A stretch of DNA of 64,000 nucleotides, from positions 501,469 to 565,468 of the forward strand of contig DXVO01000023.1 of assembly GCA_019417325.1 (NCBI GenBank), given 5' to 3'. Position 1 is the first letter of the stretch. Each line of letters begins with the position of its first letter. Origin of the DNA: Parabacteroides sp. Its GTDB lineage: Bacteria > Bacteroidota > Bacteroidia > Bacteroidales > Tannerellaceae. The notes under the pieces were generated by a model, which was given only the letters and a program-made list of their open reading frames with translations, was not told where the DNA came from and searched no databases. A program made the translations under genes and the position numbers. Positions 35,147-44,037 of this stretch are shown piece after piece.

Positions 35147-35593
35147 TTATTCCCGTTTGAAGAATACATATTTCGGTTCTGTGGGAACATAGGTTTCATC
35201 ATCCCACAGCGTACTGGTAATCATTAAGTCAGCGCTGTAACGGTTACAGGCGATAGGTACGTTATGAACGCGGCACTGACGGAGCAACATCTGGATATCG
35301 GCTTCATGAGGCTGCGGGTTCAGGTCGTCTATCAGGAATACGGCAAGGTCTATTTCCTTGCGTACAACCATAGCTGCTATCTCTGCATCTCCCCCCATCG
35401 GACCGGAGTGCATGCAAGTAACTTCAGCATTTACCCCTCTATCTTCAAGCGCTTTGTGTACAAGGCTTCCTGTTGTGCCGGTACATACCAGGTGATGCTG
35501 AGACAGATACTCGGCATTATGGACTGCCCATTCTACCATTTCCGCTTTCCGGTTGTCATGTGCAACAAGTGCAATTTTTAACTTCTTTCTCAT
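35147..35593 (-). CDS. mgsA: Methylglyoxal synthase
   Basis: A 148-residue cytoplasmic enzyme that converts dihydroxyacetone phosphate to methylglyoxal and phosphate. Family features: ALVAHDNRK at the N-terminus, phosphate-binding GTTGSL, SGPMGGDAEI with the catalytic Asp, FLIDDLNPQPHEADI, and VPIACNRYSAD. Length matches the E. coli enzyme (152 residues). It sits inside the leu operon between the second synthase gene and leuB, an unexpected place for a bypass of lower glycolysis; no leucine-related function is known for it. Confidence 0.95.
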   Translation of the reverse strand: MRKKLKIALVAHDNRKAEMVEWAVHNAEYLSQHHLVCTGTTGSLVHKALEDRGVNAEVTCMHSGPMGGDAEIAAMVVRKEIDLAVFLIDDLNPQPHEADIQMLLRQCRVHNVPIACNRYSADLMITSTLWDDETYVPTEPKYVFFKRE

Positions 35594-35634
35594 AACTATC
35601 TATTTTTAGTTGACGTATCTATTACATCAACTGA

Positions 35635-37146
35635 TTAGCCTTCAATCTTGTTCAGCATTTTCAGGGTAGCCTTGATAGCAGCTTCAGTCTGGTCGGCATC
35701 AAGTCCCCTCGTTTTAAAGTCTACGCCGGCATAATTCCAGCTGATAACCGTCTGCACAAAGGCATCGGTTCGTCCGCCAGGCGGAATAGATACGGAATAG
35801 TTGGTCAACATCGGGAAAGGACGTCCCAAATCAGAATAAATCTTCCGCAACGCACGTACAAAAGCATCATACTGACCATCGCCGGAAGCGGATTCCTGGT
35901 AGGCCTCGCCGTTAATCTCGATTTTCAAGGTTGCAACCGGTTTCAGTCCCTGTGCTAAAGACAAAGAATAATTCAATATCCGGATACGCTGGTCTTCTGC
36001 CGTATCATGGTGAAGCACATCACTAATGATATAAGGCAAATCTTCCGAAGTGACCATTTCTTTCTTATCCCCTAACTCGATAATACGTTCGGTGACTTTC
36101 TTCATCGAATCTTCATCGATGTCGATACCCAAGCATTCCAGGTTCTTGCGTATATTGGCTTTGCCGGAAGTTTTTCCAAGCGCATATTCGCGGACACGTC
36201 CGAAACGTTCAGGTAGCAGGTCATTGCAATACAAATTATTCTTGCTGTCCCCATCTGCATGTACACCTGCACATTGTGTAAATACATGTTCCCCGATAAT
36301 CGGCTGGTTAGGCGATATATGGATTCCGGAATAAGTTTCTACCAAACGGCTCGCATAATTGATTTTCTCCTCCCGGATACTGGTTTCTTCCCCCAACTGG
36401 TCTTTTAAGACAGCCAGTACACTGCTGAGAGGTGCGTTTCCGGCACGTTCTCCCAAACCGTTCAACGTGGTATGGATACCGTCTATACCGGCACGGACTG
36501 CCGAATAAACATTTGCCACAGCCAGGTCATAATCGTTATGTGCATGAAAATCAAATTTCAATTGGGGATACCTGGTCGTCATTTCCTTACAATATTCATA
36601 CGTATTTCCAGGATTTAAAACACCAAGCGTATCAGGCAGCATAAAACGGCGGATAGACTGGTCTTTCAAGGCATCTACAAACTGGAAGACATATTCCGGA
36701 GAATTTTTCATGCCATTGGACCAATCCTCCATATAGATATTCACTTCAATATCCCTTTTCTTGGCAGACTCTATCACGGTCCGAATATCGGCAAAATGCT
36801 GTTCGGGTGTTTTGCGTAACTGTTCGGTTACATGTTTATATGAACCCTTACATAACAAATTTACTACACGGCAGCCGGCAGCCTCAATCCAGTTCAGAGA
36901 TACTTCTCCATCTACAAATCCAAGTACTTCCAGTTTTTGCAAATGTCCGGTACGCTTCGCCCAGGCAACTACACGTCTCACAGCTTCGAACTCTCCGTCC
37001 GAAACCCGTGCGGATGCAATTTCAAGGCGGTTCACACCAAGATCGACCAGCAGAGCCTGGGCAATACTCAGTTTCTCATGCGCAGCAAAAGAAACCCCCG
37101 ATGTTTGTTCCCCGTCCCGCAGGGTGGTGTCCATTATTTCGATCAT
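35635..37146 (-). CDS. Second isopropylmalate-synthase-type enzyme, possibly citramalate synthase
   Basis: A 503-residue DRE-TIM metallolyase: [11 protein letters not shown] at the N-terminus, catalytic/metal His pair in FDFHAHNDYDLAVAN, GLGERAGNAPL, and a C-terminal LeuA dimer/regulatory domain (about 380-503). The enzyme condenses acetyl-CoA with a 2-oxoacid. leuA proper is at the head of the operon, so this paralogue probably uses another acceptor. Pyruvate (citramalate for isoleucine) is the best guess because LeuC, LeuD and LeuB can process citramalate and the operon leader peptide is rich in Ile as well as Leu. Homocitrate-type activity or a second isopropylmalate synthase are alternatives. 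Confidence 0.8.
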   Translation of the reverse strand: MIEIMDTTLRDGEQTSGVSFAAHEKLSIAQALLVDLGVNRLEIASARVSDGEFEAVRRVVAWAKRTGHLQKLEVLGFVDGEVSLNWIEAAGCRVVNLLCKGSYKHVTEQLRKTPEQHFADIRTVIESAKKRDIEVNIYMEDWSNGMKNSPEYVFQFVDALKDQSIRRFMLPDTLGVLNPGNTYEYCKEMTTRYPQLKFDFHAHNDYDLAVANVYSAVRAGIDGIHTTLNGLGERAGNAPLSSVLAVLKDQLGEETSIREEKINYASRLVETYSGIHISPNQPIIGEHVFTQCAGVHADGDSKNNLYCNDLLPERFGRVREYALGKTSGKANIRKNLECLGIDIDEDSMKKVTERIIELGDKKEMVTSEDLPYIISDVLHHDTAEDQRIRILNYSLSLAQGLKPVATLKIEINGEAYQESASGDGQYDAFVRALRKIYSDLGRPFPMLTNYSVSIPPGGRTDAFVQTVISWNYAGVDFKTRGLDADQTEAAIKATLKMLNKIEG

Positions 37147-37171
37147 ACTATCTTTAATTTATCCTATTACG

Positions 37172-37226
37172 GTATTACTGAACGCAGACAACGCAGAATG
37201 CGCAGACTGACGCAGATTATTTATTT
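37172..37226 (+). repeat. Terminal inverted repeat, promoter-distal arm
   Basis: Starts GTATTACTGAACGCAG and continues as the units CAACGCAGA, ATGCGCAGA, CTGACGCAGA. It contains the stop codon of the GxxExxY gene (37217-37219). Confidence 0.85.
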
Positions 37227-37615
37227 CTAAATATTTTCCTTTTTATCTGAGGTCTCTCTCCAAAATTAAGTAACAATCCAACTTCTACATGAGTAGCTTT
37301 CAGATAATTTATTAGTTGACATTCATGAGCTATAGATAACGATTCAACACTCTTCAACTCCAAAATGAGATGATCATTTACAATTATATCAGCAATATAT
37401 TCTCCTACTACATGCGAATTATAAAACACCTGTATAGGATATTGTACTTTGCATTCAAATCCCTGGCTCTTCAATTCATAATAAAGAGCATTTTGATAAA
37501 CTCGTTCAAGAAAACCAAATCCCAGTGTACGATATACTTTATAAAAAAGACCAATAATACGATCTGTTTCTTCTTTAAACAAATAATCTGCGTCAGTCTG
37601 CGTATTCTGCGTCAT
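37217..37615 (-). CDS. GxxExxY protein (PD-(D/E)XK nuclease superfamily)
   Basis: A 132-residue cytoplasmic protein carrying the family-defining G-F-L-E-R-V-Y (GxxExxY, about residue 34), followed by YELKSQGFECKVQYPI, a core Asp in GEYIADIIV, the E-L-K of the PD-(D/E)XK triad in LILELKS, and HECQLINYL. These are the sequence marks of the PD-(D/E)XK_3 type nuclease fold; enzymatic activity of this family is not established to my knowledge. The ATG overlaps the leuD stop (TGATG), and the first 13 residues are encoded by the inverted repeat arm; its stop lies in the other arm. Transcription must come from the leu promoter. Confidence 0.88.
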   Translation of the reverse strand: MTQNTQTDADYLFKEETDRIIGLFYKVYRTLGFGFLERVYQNALYYELKSQGFECKVQYPIQVFYNSHVVGEYIADIIVNDHLILELKSVESLSIAHECQLINYLKATHVEVGLLLNFGERPQIKRKIFRNK

Positions 37616-37631
37616 CAGCGTTCGGTAATAC
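37577..37631 (-). repeat. Terminal inverted repeat, promoter-proximal arm
   Basis: Read on the minus strand it begins GTATTACCGAACGCTG and continues with 9-nt units as in the other arm. It encodes the last four residues and stop of leuD and the first 13 residues of the GxxExxY protein. Confidence 0.85.
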
Positions 37632-38217
37632 TATTATGCTGTTCGTATGCTTCGATTTTATGCTTGTTTGCAAGTAGGTAATCGATGTCGTCCAAACCGT
37701 TTACCAGACAATCCTTTTTATAGGCATTGATGTCAAAATGTTCGCTACGCCCGGTTGTATTATTGGTAATTGTCTGTGCAGGCAGGTCCACCGTCAATGC
37801 AGCTCCCGGATTTGCCTGTACCGTAGCAAAGATTTCAGCCAGAAATTCAGGAGATACAACTACGGGAACCAGTCCGTTGTTCATTGAATTGTTCTTGAAT
37901 ATATCGGCAAAGAAACTGCTCACTACTACGCGGAATCCATATCCGGCAATCGCCCAGGCAGCATGTTCACGGCTGGAACCGCTACCAAAATTCTTTCCTG
38001 CTACTAATATCTGACCTTTATATGTATTCTGGTTGAGAACAAAGTCAGGATTGGGGTTTCCATTTTTATCATAACGCCAGTCGCGGAACAAATTGTCTCC
38101 GAATCCCTCTCGGGTTGTGGCTTTCAAGAAACGTGCCGGGATAATCTGGTCTGTATCCACATTTTCCAAAGGAAGAGGAACACAGGTGGATGTCAGTATA
38201 TTGAATTTTTCTTTCAT
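37615..38217 (-). CDS. leuD: 3-isopropylmalate dehydratase small subunit
   Basis: A 200-residue subunit that with LeuC isomerises 2-isopropylmalate to 3-isopropylmalate (and could process citramalate). Hallmarks: [30 protein letters not shown] and the swivelling-domain sequence. The ATG at 38217 is chosen: the upstream ATG at 38259 overlaps the leuC stop region and adds a non-conserved tail. The last residues ITER and the TGA come from the inserted repeat arm, so the native C-terminus has been slightly altered; the conserved core is intact. Confidence 0.95.
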   Translation of the reverse strand: MKEKFNILTSTCVPLPLENVDTDQIIPARFLKATTREGFGDNLFRDWRYDKNGNPNPDFVLNQNTYKGQILVAGKNFGSGSSREHAAWAIAGYGFRVVVSSFFADIFKNNSMNNGLVPVVVSPEFLAEIFATVQANPGAALTVDLPAQTITNNTTGRSEHFDINAYKKDCLVNGLDDIDYLLANKHKIEAYEQHNSITER

Positions 38218-38263
38218 TGTCTTGTTTATTTTTATTCTGTTATTGAACGGCTCTACCAAGCCT

Positions 38264-39661
38264 TTACATCAAATCTCTCGGGTCTGTAATCTTTCCGGTT
38301 ACAGCAGCAGCAGCAGCTACCAGCGGACCAGCTAAAATAGTACGCGCTCCCGGTCCCTGGCGACCTTCAAAATTACGGTTTGAAGTAGATACTGCATATT
38401 TTCCGGCAGGCACCTTATCTTCATTCATTGCAAGACAAGCAGAACAGCCCGGCTGGCGAAGCTGGAATCCGGCACTCTCCAATACCTTGTCTATACCTTC
38501 GGCACGTATCTGACGTTCTACCAACCAGCTACCCGGAACTAACCAGACGGTTACATCGTCCGCCTTCTTCTTGCCTTTCACCAAAGAGGCAAATGCACGG
38601 AAATCTTCGATACGTCCGTTCGTACAACTTCCCAGGAAAACATAATCGATTTTCTTACCTAAAATAGGTTCTCCGGCTGTAAATCCCATATAATCCAAAG
38701 ACTTCTTGTAAGAAATACGTCCGGCTTCATCCACACTCTCCATTGAAGGGATATTGTCGCGGACTCCCATTCCCATTCCCGGATTAGTTCCATACGTAAC
38801 CATCGGGTCGATATCTTCCGCATGGAATACGATTTCCTTATCAAAGACTGCATCCGGGTCACTGTAAAGGCGGCGCCATTCTGCCAGCTTCTTATCCCAT
38901 GCTTCTCCACGAGGCGCATATTCGCGGTCTTTCAAATAACTGAAAGTGACATCATCCGGGGCAATCATACCTCCGCGGGCTCCCATTTCGATAGACAGGT
39001 TACAGATGGTCAGGCGTTCTTCCATTGTGGTGTTGCGGATGGCTTCTCCGGCATACTCTACAAAATAACCGGTAGCACCTCCTGTAGTCATTTTGCTGAT
39101 GATATAAAGAGCGACGTCTTTGGCAGTCACCCCCGGTTTCAATTTACCGTCGACAGTGATACGCATAGTCTTGGGCTTACGCTGCATGATGCACTGGGTA
39201 GCAAGCGTCATTTCTACTTCGCTGGTGCCGATACCGAAAGCAATCGCTCCCATAGCCCCGTGGGTCGATGTATGAGAGTCGCCACAAACAATCGTCATCC
39301 CCGGTTGCGTCAGTCCGGTTTCCGGTCCTACCACATGGATAATACCGTTTTTCGGATGAAGCAATCCGAAATAGGTCAGGTCGAAATCTTTCGCATTCTT
39401 TTCAAGCGTATCCACCTGGTTCTTTGAAACAGGGTCTTCGATCGGTTTGTCCTGAGCCAATGTCGGGATATTATGGTCCGGCATACAAGTAATCTGCTCC
39501 GGACGGAACGGTTTCAGTCCACGGGCACGTAATCCGGCAAAAGCTTGCGGGCTGGTTACTTCGTGGCAATAAAGACGGTCTATATACAATTGAATAGTTC
39601 CGTCGGGAAGCGTATCCACTACGTGCTTCTCCCAAATTTTTTCGAATAATGTCTTGCTCAT
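38264..39661 (-). CDS. leuC: 3-isopropylmalate dehydratase large subunit
   Basis: A 465-residue aconitase-family enzyme with a [4Fe-4S] cluster. The three cluster cysteines lie in [13 protein letters not shown] and in [38 protein letters not shown] is the conserved substrate-binding region. It is paired with leuD 46 bp downstream and follows leuA by 16 bp. Length is that of bacterial LeuC (about 466). Confidence 0.97.
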   Translation of the reverse strand: MSKTLFEKIWEKHVVDTLPDGTIQLYIDRLYCHEVTSPQAFAGLRARGLKPFRPEQITCMPDHNIPTLAQDKPIEDPVSKNQVDTLEKNAKDFDLTYFGLLHPKNGIIHVVGPETGLTQPGMTIVCGDSHTSTHGAMGAIAFGIGTSEVEMTLATQCIMQRKPKTMRITVDGKLKPGVTAKDVALYIISKMTTGGATGYFVEYAGEAIRNTTMEERLTICNLSIEMGARGGMIAPDDVTFSYLKDREYAPRGEAWDKKLAEWRRLYSDPDAVFDKEIVFHAEDIDPMVTYGTNPGMGMGVRDNIPSMESVDEAGRISYKKSLDYMGFTAGEPILGKKIDYVFLGSCTNGRIEDFRAFASLVKGKKKADDVTVWLVPGSWLVERQIRAEGIDKVLESAGFQLRQPGCSACLAMNEDKVPAGKYAVSTSNRNFEGRQGPGARTILAGPLVAAAAAVTGKITDPRDLM

Positions 39662-39677
39662 AACTATATCGTATCGT

Positions 39678-41174
39678 TTATTTTACAAATTTATTGATTG
39701 CATCGATAAATGCCTCAACAGAAGCAGCTATAATATCCGTATTAGCAGCAAATCCATAATAATTATTTCCATCATACTCTACCTGCATATGTACTTTACC
39801 CATATCATCGCTACCTTTATTAATTGCTTGTATCAGGAATTCCTGAATGGTCATTGTACGATGGATAATTGATTTTACGGCTTTGATGGCTGCATCTACA
39901 GGACCGTTTCCGGCTGCGGCTGCTTCAAACTTTTCGCCGGCAATGTTCAGGCATACGCTGGCAACCGACTGCAAACCGACACCGGAAGTAACCTGCAAAT
40001 ATTCCAGTTTGATACGATGCATGGCTGTACGGTCTTTACCCACCAGCATCAGGACATCGTCATCATTTATATCTTTTTTGCGGTCTGCCAGTTTCAGGAA
40101 TTCTTCGTAAGCCTTATCCAGCTTTTCCTGTTCCAATTCCACCCCCAGCACATGCAGGCGATGTTTCAGGGCAGCACGTCCGCTGCGTGCAGTCAATACG
40201 ATTGCATTATCGTCGATACCGACGTCTTTCGGGTCTATGATTTCGTAACTTTCACGGTTTTTCAACACGCCGTCCTGATGGATACCGGAAGAGTGGGCAA
40301 AAGCATTACGTCCCACAATCGCCTTGTTCGGCTGAATCGGCATATTCATCAGGCTGGAAACCATGCGGCTCACACCGTAAATCTTAGTTGTATTGATATT
40401 GGTAATGATTTCGCGTTCCTTATGGCTCTTAAATATCATTGCTATCTCTTCCAAGGACGTATTACCGGCACGTTCCCCGATACCGTTCATGGTAACTTCT
40501 ACCTGACGTGCACCGTTCAATACGCCCTGAACCGTATTGGCTGTAGCCATCCCCAAGTCATTATGGCAATGTGTGGAGATAATGGCATTCTCTATACCGT
40601 TTACATGCTCCATCAGGTATTTGATTTTCGCACCGTATTCATCCGGCAGGCAGTATCCTGTCGTATCCGGGATATTTACGACGGTTGCCCCGGCTTTGAT
40701 AACAGCTTCTACTACCCGTGCCAGATATTCATTATCCGTACGTCCGGCGTCTTCACAATAAAATTCCACATCTTCCACATATCTCTTCGCATACTTGGCT
40801 GCAGCGATAGCACGTTCAAGTATTTCGTCCTGATTGGAATTGAATTTATATTTGATATGATAATCAGAAGTTCCTATTCCCGTATGGATACGTCCGCGTT
40901 TAGCAAATTTCAATGCTTCAGCTGCCACATCAATATCTTTTTCCACAGCCCGTGTAAGTGCACAGATTGTAGGCCAGGTAACGGCTTTGGATATCTCAAC
41001 CACACTATTGAAATCACCGGGGCTTGAAACCGGAAAACCTGCCTCTATCACATCCACACCCAGTTCCTCCAATGCCTTTGCAACCTGTATCTTTTCAATA
41101 CTGTTTAACTGGCAACCCGGCACTTGCTCACCGTCACGTAATGTTGTGTCGAAAATAAATAATCTGTCTGACAT
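39678..41174 (-). CDS. leuA: 2-isopropylmalate synthase
   Basis: A 498-residue enzyme that condenses acetyl-CoA and 2-oxoisovalerate, the committed step to leucine. Seen: [12 protein letters not shown] at the N-terminus, [14 protein letters not shown] metal ligands, [29 protein letters not shown], and the C-terminal LeuA regulatory domain (about 385-498), where leucine feedback inhibition acts in the family. It is the first structural gene of the operon, behind a leader-peptide attenuator. Confidence 0.96.
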   Translation of the reverse strand: MSDRLFIFDTTLRDGEQVPGCQLNSIEKIQVAKALEELGVDVIEAGFPVSSPGDFNSVVEISKAVTWPTICALTRAVEKDIDVAAEALKFAKRGRIHTGIGTSDYHIKYKFNSNQDEILERAIAAAKYAKRYVEDVEFYCEDAGRTDNEYLARVVEAVIKAGATVVNIPDTTGYCLPDEYGAKIKYLMEHVNGIENAIISTHCHNDLGMATANTVQGVLNGARQVEVTMNGIGERAGNTSLEEIAMIFKSHKEREIITNINTTKIYGVSRMVSSLMNMPIQPNKAIVGRNAFAHSSGIHQDGVLKNRESYEIIDPKDVGIDDNAIVLTARSGRAALKHRLHVLGVELEQEKLDKAYEEFLKLADRKKDINDDDVLMLVGKDRTAMHRIKLEYLQVTSGVGLQSVASVCLNIAGEKFEAAAAGNGPVDAAIKAVKSIIHRTMTIQEFLIQAINKGSDDMGKVHMQVEYDGNNYYGFAANTDIIAASVEAFIDAINKFVK

Positions 41175-41218
41175 AGTCTTTATCGTCTTAAATTGTTAAT
41201 ACCTATCGCTTGAATACT

Positions 41219-41255
41219 AAAAAAAAGCCTCTCTCACAAGGAAGTGAGAAAGGCT
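41219..41255 (-). terminator. Leu operon attenuator terminator
   Basis: On the minus strand AGCCTTTCTCAC pairs with GTGAGAGAGGCT (one mismatch) across a 6-nt loop, followed by eight T. It lies 45 bp upstream of leuA. Its 5' arm is also complementary, over 10 nt, to the segment covering the leader-peptide stop codon at 41289-41298. Confidence 0.9.
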
Positions 41256-41288
41256 CTTTTTATCTTTATGCCACGAATGCATACACAG

Positions 41289-41298
41289 TCTCACTTCC
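41289..41298 (-). promoter_or_regulatory. Leu antiterminator segment
   Basis: Transcript sequence GGAAGTGAGA, perfectly complementary to TCTCACTTCC in the terminator 5' arm and loop (41240-41249). It contains the leader stop codon, so a ribosome finishing the leader would mask it. Confidence 0.75.
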
Positions 41299-41365
41299 TA
41301 TCCCGTTCCCAGAGTAGAATAATAGATAGAGAAATAATGAGGCTATTTAGCATTTCCTGTTTCAT
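41291..41365 (-). CDS. leuL: Leu operon leader peptide
   Basis: A 24-codon ORF starting about 18 nt after the predicted transcription start. It has five Leu and four Ile codons, nine of the 13 codons from Leu6 to Leu18 (LNSLIISLSIILL), and ends just where the antiterminator segment begins. Ribosome stalling at scarce Leu- or Ile-tRNA would leave the antiterminator free and let transcription enter leuA. Too short for ordinary ORF finding. The call rests on position, composition and the downstream attenuator together. Confidence 0.85.
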   Translation of the reverse strand: MKQEMLNSLIISLSIILLWERDRK

Positions 41366-41388
41366 ATTGTCTTTTTATTTGAACGCTG

Positions 41389-41419
41389 CAAAGATACAGC
41401 CTTTTTATAAACATCCAAA
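41389..41419 (-). promoter_or_regulatory. Leu operon promoter
   Basis: Minus-strand TTTG (41416-41419), 19-bp spacer, TATCTTTG (41389-41396): a full match to the Bacteroides sigma consensus. Confidence 0.88.
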
Positions 41420-41503
41420 TATAATCCGAAGTTTTTTATACGTTTTTTCTTACAAAGTATAAGATAAACAGAATCAAAAACCGATTATTATAATCAAAGC
41501 CGG

Positions 41504-42667
41504 TTATTTCTTTACTGAAAACCGGTCCAGAACTTTTCCTTCGGTATCTATAACCTGTACATCTAACTCCTCTGAATTCGCCGCAGCTTTCAGCACAGCC
41601 GTATTAGAATTAACGATAATCGGGAATGGAGTTTCTGCTGTCGCTTTCTGATGAACGAAACGGTGCAAATGCCCGCAAAGCATAAGATCCGGCTTTGCTT
41701 CCCGTAATAATGGCATGAATTTATTTTCCACTTCCAAATTGCCATGCCATCCTCCTATAGGTGGAATATGCGCTACTATCACTTTAAAAGGAGCTTCCTT
41801 ATATTCTTTACTATTTAAAACCTGCCGCAACCATTCTGCCTGTTCACTCCGGTATTCATCATAAACAGTAATACCGGCATACTCAATATCCGAATCCGGT
41901 TTATCCTCTCCGGTATCCAAAATGACAAAACAAACAGGGCCTTGCCGAAACGTATAATAAATATTTTCTTCCTTCGGAGAGAAATAACGTTGGAACTCGG
42001 TTGCAAATGCACCACGGGTTTCATGGTTTCCACGGGTATAATACATGGGGATTTCAGAAGCGAACAACGCAGTGGCCTTATCCATAAAACCGTTGAAGAT
42101 ATGATTTTCTTCATTAAAAACAGAAACCATATCTCCATTAAAAATAATAAAATCCGTTTTTTTCAAATCACATTTGGATACCAGGTTTTCCAATAGCCCG
42201 TTATTACCATGAATATCATTTACCATTGCAAAAGAAATGGTTTGATTCGCAGGGTCACTTGTTCTAAATACCAACGGCTTTTTAGAATATACATTGGTCG
42301 CGGCATAATCGCCATAAACAATTTTATGTCCGGTATGGCTTAATACCTCCTGCACAAAAACACGATACCGATAGTTTGTACCCGGGTTAAGCCCCTTCAA
42401 CTTTACCGTATGAATCGTAGAAGTATTTTTTACTCCATTCTTAGCATCGAAAAAGCGAGGCCGTTCGGTTGCATAAAAATTAGAACCGTCATCCGGAGCC
42501 AATTCCACCCAACCGACAGAAGGCTTATCCGACAACCAGACAATAGTCACTTCATCCGGTCCCATATTTTGTAAATAAGGTCCATGAGCCAGTTTTATAC
42601 CTTCCTGCGCATAAACAGACACACTCAACAGCAAAACACATAATAGCAAAAGATTTTTTTCTTTCAT
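41504..42667 (-). CDS. Secreted metallophosphoesterase with N-terminal fibronectin-like domain
   Basis: A 387-residue exported protein (signal peptide ending VYAQEG). An N-terminal purple-acid-phosphatase-like Fn3 domain (about 24-130; HGPYLQNMGPDEVTIVWLSD, LKGLNPGTNYRYRV) precedes a calcineurin-type phosphoesterase (about 145-370). Metal ligands are in VNDIHGN, IIFNGDMV, TRGNHETRG, VAHIPP and LCGHLH. It probably hydrolyses phosphomonoesters or diesters in the periplasm; the substrate is unknown. It stands alone, between the leu operon and a propeller lipoprotein. Confidence 0.9.
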   Translation of the reverse strand: MKEKNLLLLCVLLLSVSVYAQEGIKLAHGPYLQNMGPDEVTIVWLSDKPSVGWVELAPDDGSNFYATERPRFFDAKNGVKNTSTIHTVKLKGLNPGTNYRYRVFVQEVLSHTGHKIVYGDYAATNVYSKKPLVFRTSDPANQTISFAMVNDIHGNNGLLENLVSKCDLKKTDFIIFNGDMVSVFNEENHIFNGFMDKATALFASEIPMYYTRGNHETRGAFATEFQRYFSPKEENIYYTFRQGPVCFVILDTGEDKPDSDIEYAGITVYDEYRSEQAEWLRQVLNSKEYKEAPFKVIVAHIPPIGGWHGNLEVENKFMPLLREAKPDLMLCGHLHRFVHQKATAETPFPIIVNSNTAVLKAAANSEELDVQVIDTEGKVLDRFSVKK

Positions 42668-42697
42668 AGGTTATCTTTATTAATCAACAATGTATTT

Positions 42698-42705
42698 CAA
42701 AGATA
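42698..42705 (-). promoter_or_regulatory. Bacteroides-type -7 element for the metallophosphoesterase
   Basis: Minus-strand TATCTTTG, 31 bp upstream of the start. Confidence 0.5.
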
Positions 42706-42748
42706 TGGATTTATATTGTATGAGAATTGCCAATTGTGTATTTTAAAC

Positions 42749-42784
42749 AAAAAAACCATCTCATACTATTATTCTGAGATGGTT
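42749..42784 (-). terminator. Intrinsic terminator after the propeller lipoprotein gene
   Basis: AACCATCTCA pairs with TGAGATGGTT across 11 nt, followed on the minus strand by a run of T. It is 123 bp after the stop of the gene at 42907-44037. Confidence 0.85.
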
Positions 42785-42906
42785 CCTTTCTGTTTAATTA
42801 TGAGTCAAATAATAATACCAACCATTCGATAACCTAAACCAATCACGCAGACAAAATTCAATTTCATATAAAAAGATATCTTCCTATCCAATCTGAATCA
42901 AAAAGG

Positions 42907-44037
42907 TCAACCTATCTCCATAACCACCAGTACCGGATTGTCATCTTCATCTACATCCTGAATTTTGCCCTCGACTGCCACTATCGCATCAATTGAAGTA
43001 ACTACAAGATTCCCCTTTATATATAGATTTCTTGCATTGATTCGTATTTTCTTTCCGGACGGAAGGCGCAAAGGAAAGCCAAACTCTCCATCTTCATTAG
43101 AAAAACGTGATACAATCTGATTATCCGATTTTCTCCATATCTCATCCCAGAAATTGTCTTTTCTTACATAAGAAATTAAATAATAGCCAGGGATTGAAGA
43201 CAACCACATTGTCCGTATATAATCCGAACCAAAACCACTCGCCTCTGTTGGATTCTTCAATTCTTCTTCAGGAATATTATATACACCTTTCTTAAAAATG
43301 CACAAAGGCTGAGCTCCACTTTCCGTTACAGTGAAAACAGTATCTTCATTAGCAAAATTGATCACTGCAAAATCCCTGTTTCTACAATAGTTCAACTGCC
43401 AAGTCAGATTCAAACGTTGCATTTCCGTTAAAGTCGTATCCATCGGAAACAGGCTTTTCCGGATATTAAAGTCTTTATCCGCTATATAAAGTTTGTGAGT
43501 TGTATTATTTTGTCCTCTGGCAACAATATAGTTATCAGAAATTAGTATAGGCGTATCAAGACCTTTCTCTTTCAGGAAAATTTCCCGGATCAAATTGCCA
43601 TCCAAATCATAGACAATATGCCTACCTCCTCTTTGGTCGAAAACTTCAATTGTAGAATCCATTTGATTTACATGCACATACGTCAGCATATTATATTCAC
43701 CCGGTCCATGTCCTTTTCGGGAAAAAGAACTTATAACCTTTCCTTTTTTATCGGTACGAAAAACTGTTCCTGTTTTATGATCCACTGCACAATACATAGT
43801 ATTGTCGACATATACAGGCTGAGCCGAACCAAATAATTTATCGGCTGGGGTTGAAATAGGAACATACGTAATCCGCTTGGCAATGCCATTCCATGTAAAC
43901 GTATCCGGCACTTGCTTTCCTATAGCTGCTTCCATATCAAGTACTGGCAACGGCTTTTGATCTTGATCCGAATTCATTTTACATCCGGTTCCTATTGATA
44001 AGACTATCAGAAAAAGTATAAAAAAAGTTGTTTTCAT
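42907..44037 (-). CDS. 6-bladed beta-propeller lipoprotein
   Basis: A 376-residue lipoprotein (lipobox SIGTGCKM, Cys at residue 19). The mature protein begins with a short segment predicted as the first strand and then shows propeller blades, including FRTDKKGKVISSFSRKGHGPGEYNMLTYVHV; the GxGPGEY turn is characteristic of the Bacteroidetes 6-bladed propeller (DUF5128-like) family. No enzymatic residues are evident. It is monocistronic with its own terminator. Distantly related in fold to the tandem pair at 12723-14871. Function unknown. Confidence 0.8.
   Translation of the reverse strand: MKTTFFILFLIVLSIGTGCKMNSDQDQKPLPVLDMEAAIGKQVPDTFTWNGIAKRITYVPISTPADKLFGSAQPVYVDNTMYCAVDHKTGTVFRTDKKGKVISSFSRKGHGPGEYNMLTYVHVNQMDSTIEVFDQRGGRHIVYDLDGNLIREIFLKEKGLDTPILISDNYIVARGQNNTTHKLYIADKDFNIRKSLFPMDTTLTEMQRLNLTWQLNYCRNRDFAVINFANEDTVFTVTESGAQPLCIFKKGVYNIPEEELKNPTEASGFGSDYIRTMWLSSIPGYYLISYVRKDNFWDEIWRKSDNQIVSRFSNEDGEFGFPLRLPSGKKIRINARNLYIKGNLVVTSIDAIVAVEGKIQDVDEDDNPVLVVMEIG

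Larger units (their letters stand above)
37170..37631 (-). mobile_element. GxxExxY element: nuclease-fold gene framed by 55-bp inverted repeats
   Basis: A segment of about 460 bp inserted between leuD and the second synthase gene. Its ends are inverted repeats, 49 of 55 positions identical by eye, each built of 9-nt units ending in CGCAGA. It contains a single gene filling the whole interior. CTATTA occurs directly outside both ends (37164-37169 and 37631-37636), a possible but weak target duplication. Related gene-less palindromes occur elsewhere in the window. No transposase is encoded, so mobility is inferred from structure only. Confidence 0.65.

Noticed and set aside
37164..37636. CTATTA as a firm target-site duplication of the GxxExxY element
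   Set aside because: A 6-bp AT-rich match can occur by chance and the element ends are not exactly equal; kept only as a weak hint.
40017..41027. Plus-strand open frame of 336 codons
   Set aside because: It lies wholly antisense to leuA, has Cys/Phe/His-rich composition typical of a reverse-complement shadow, and has no family resemblance.
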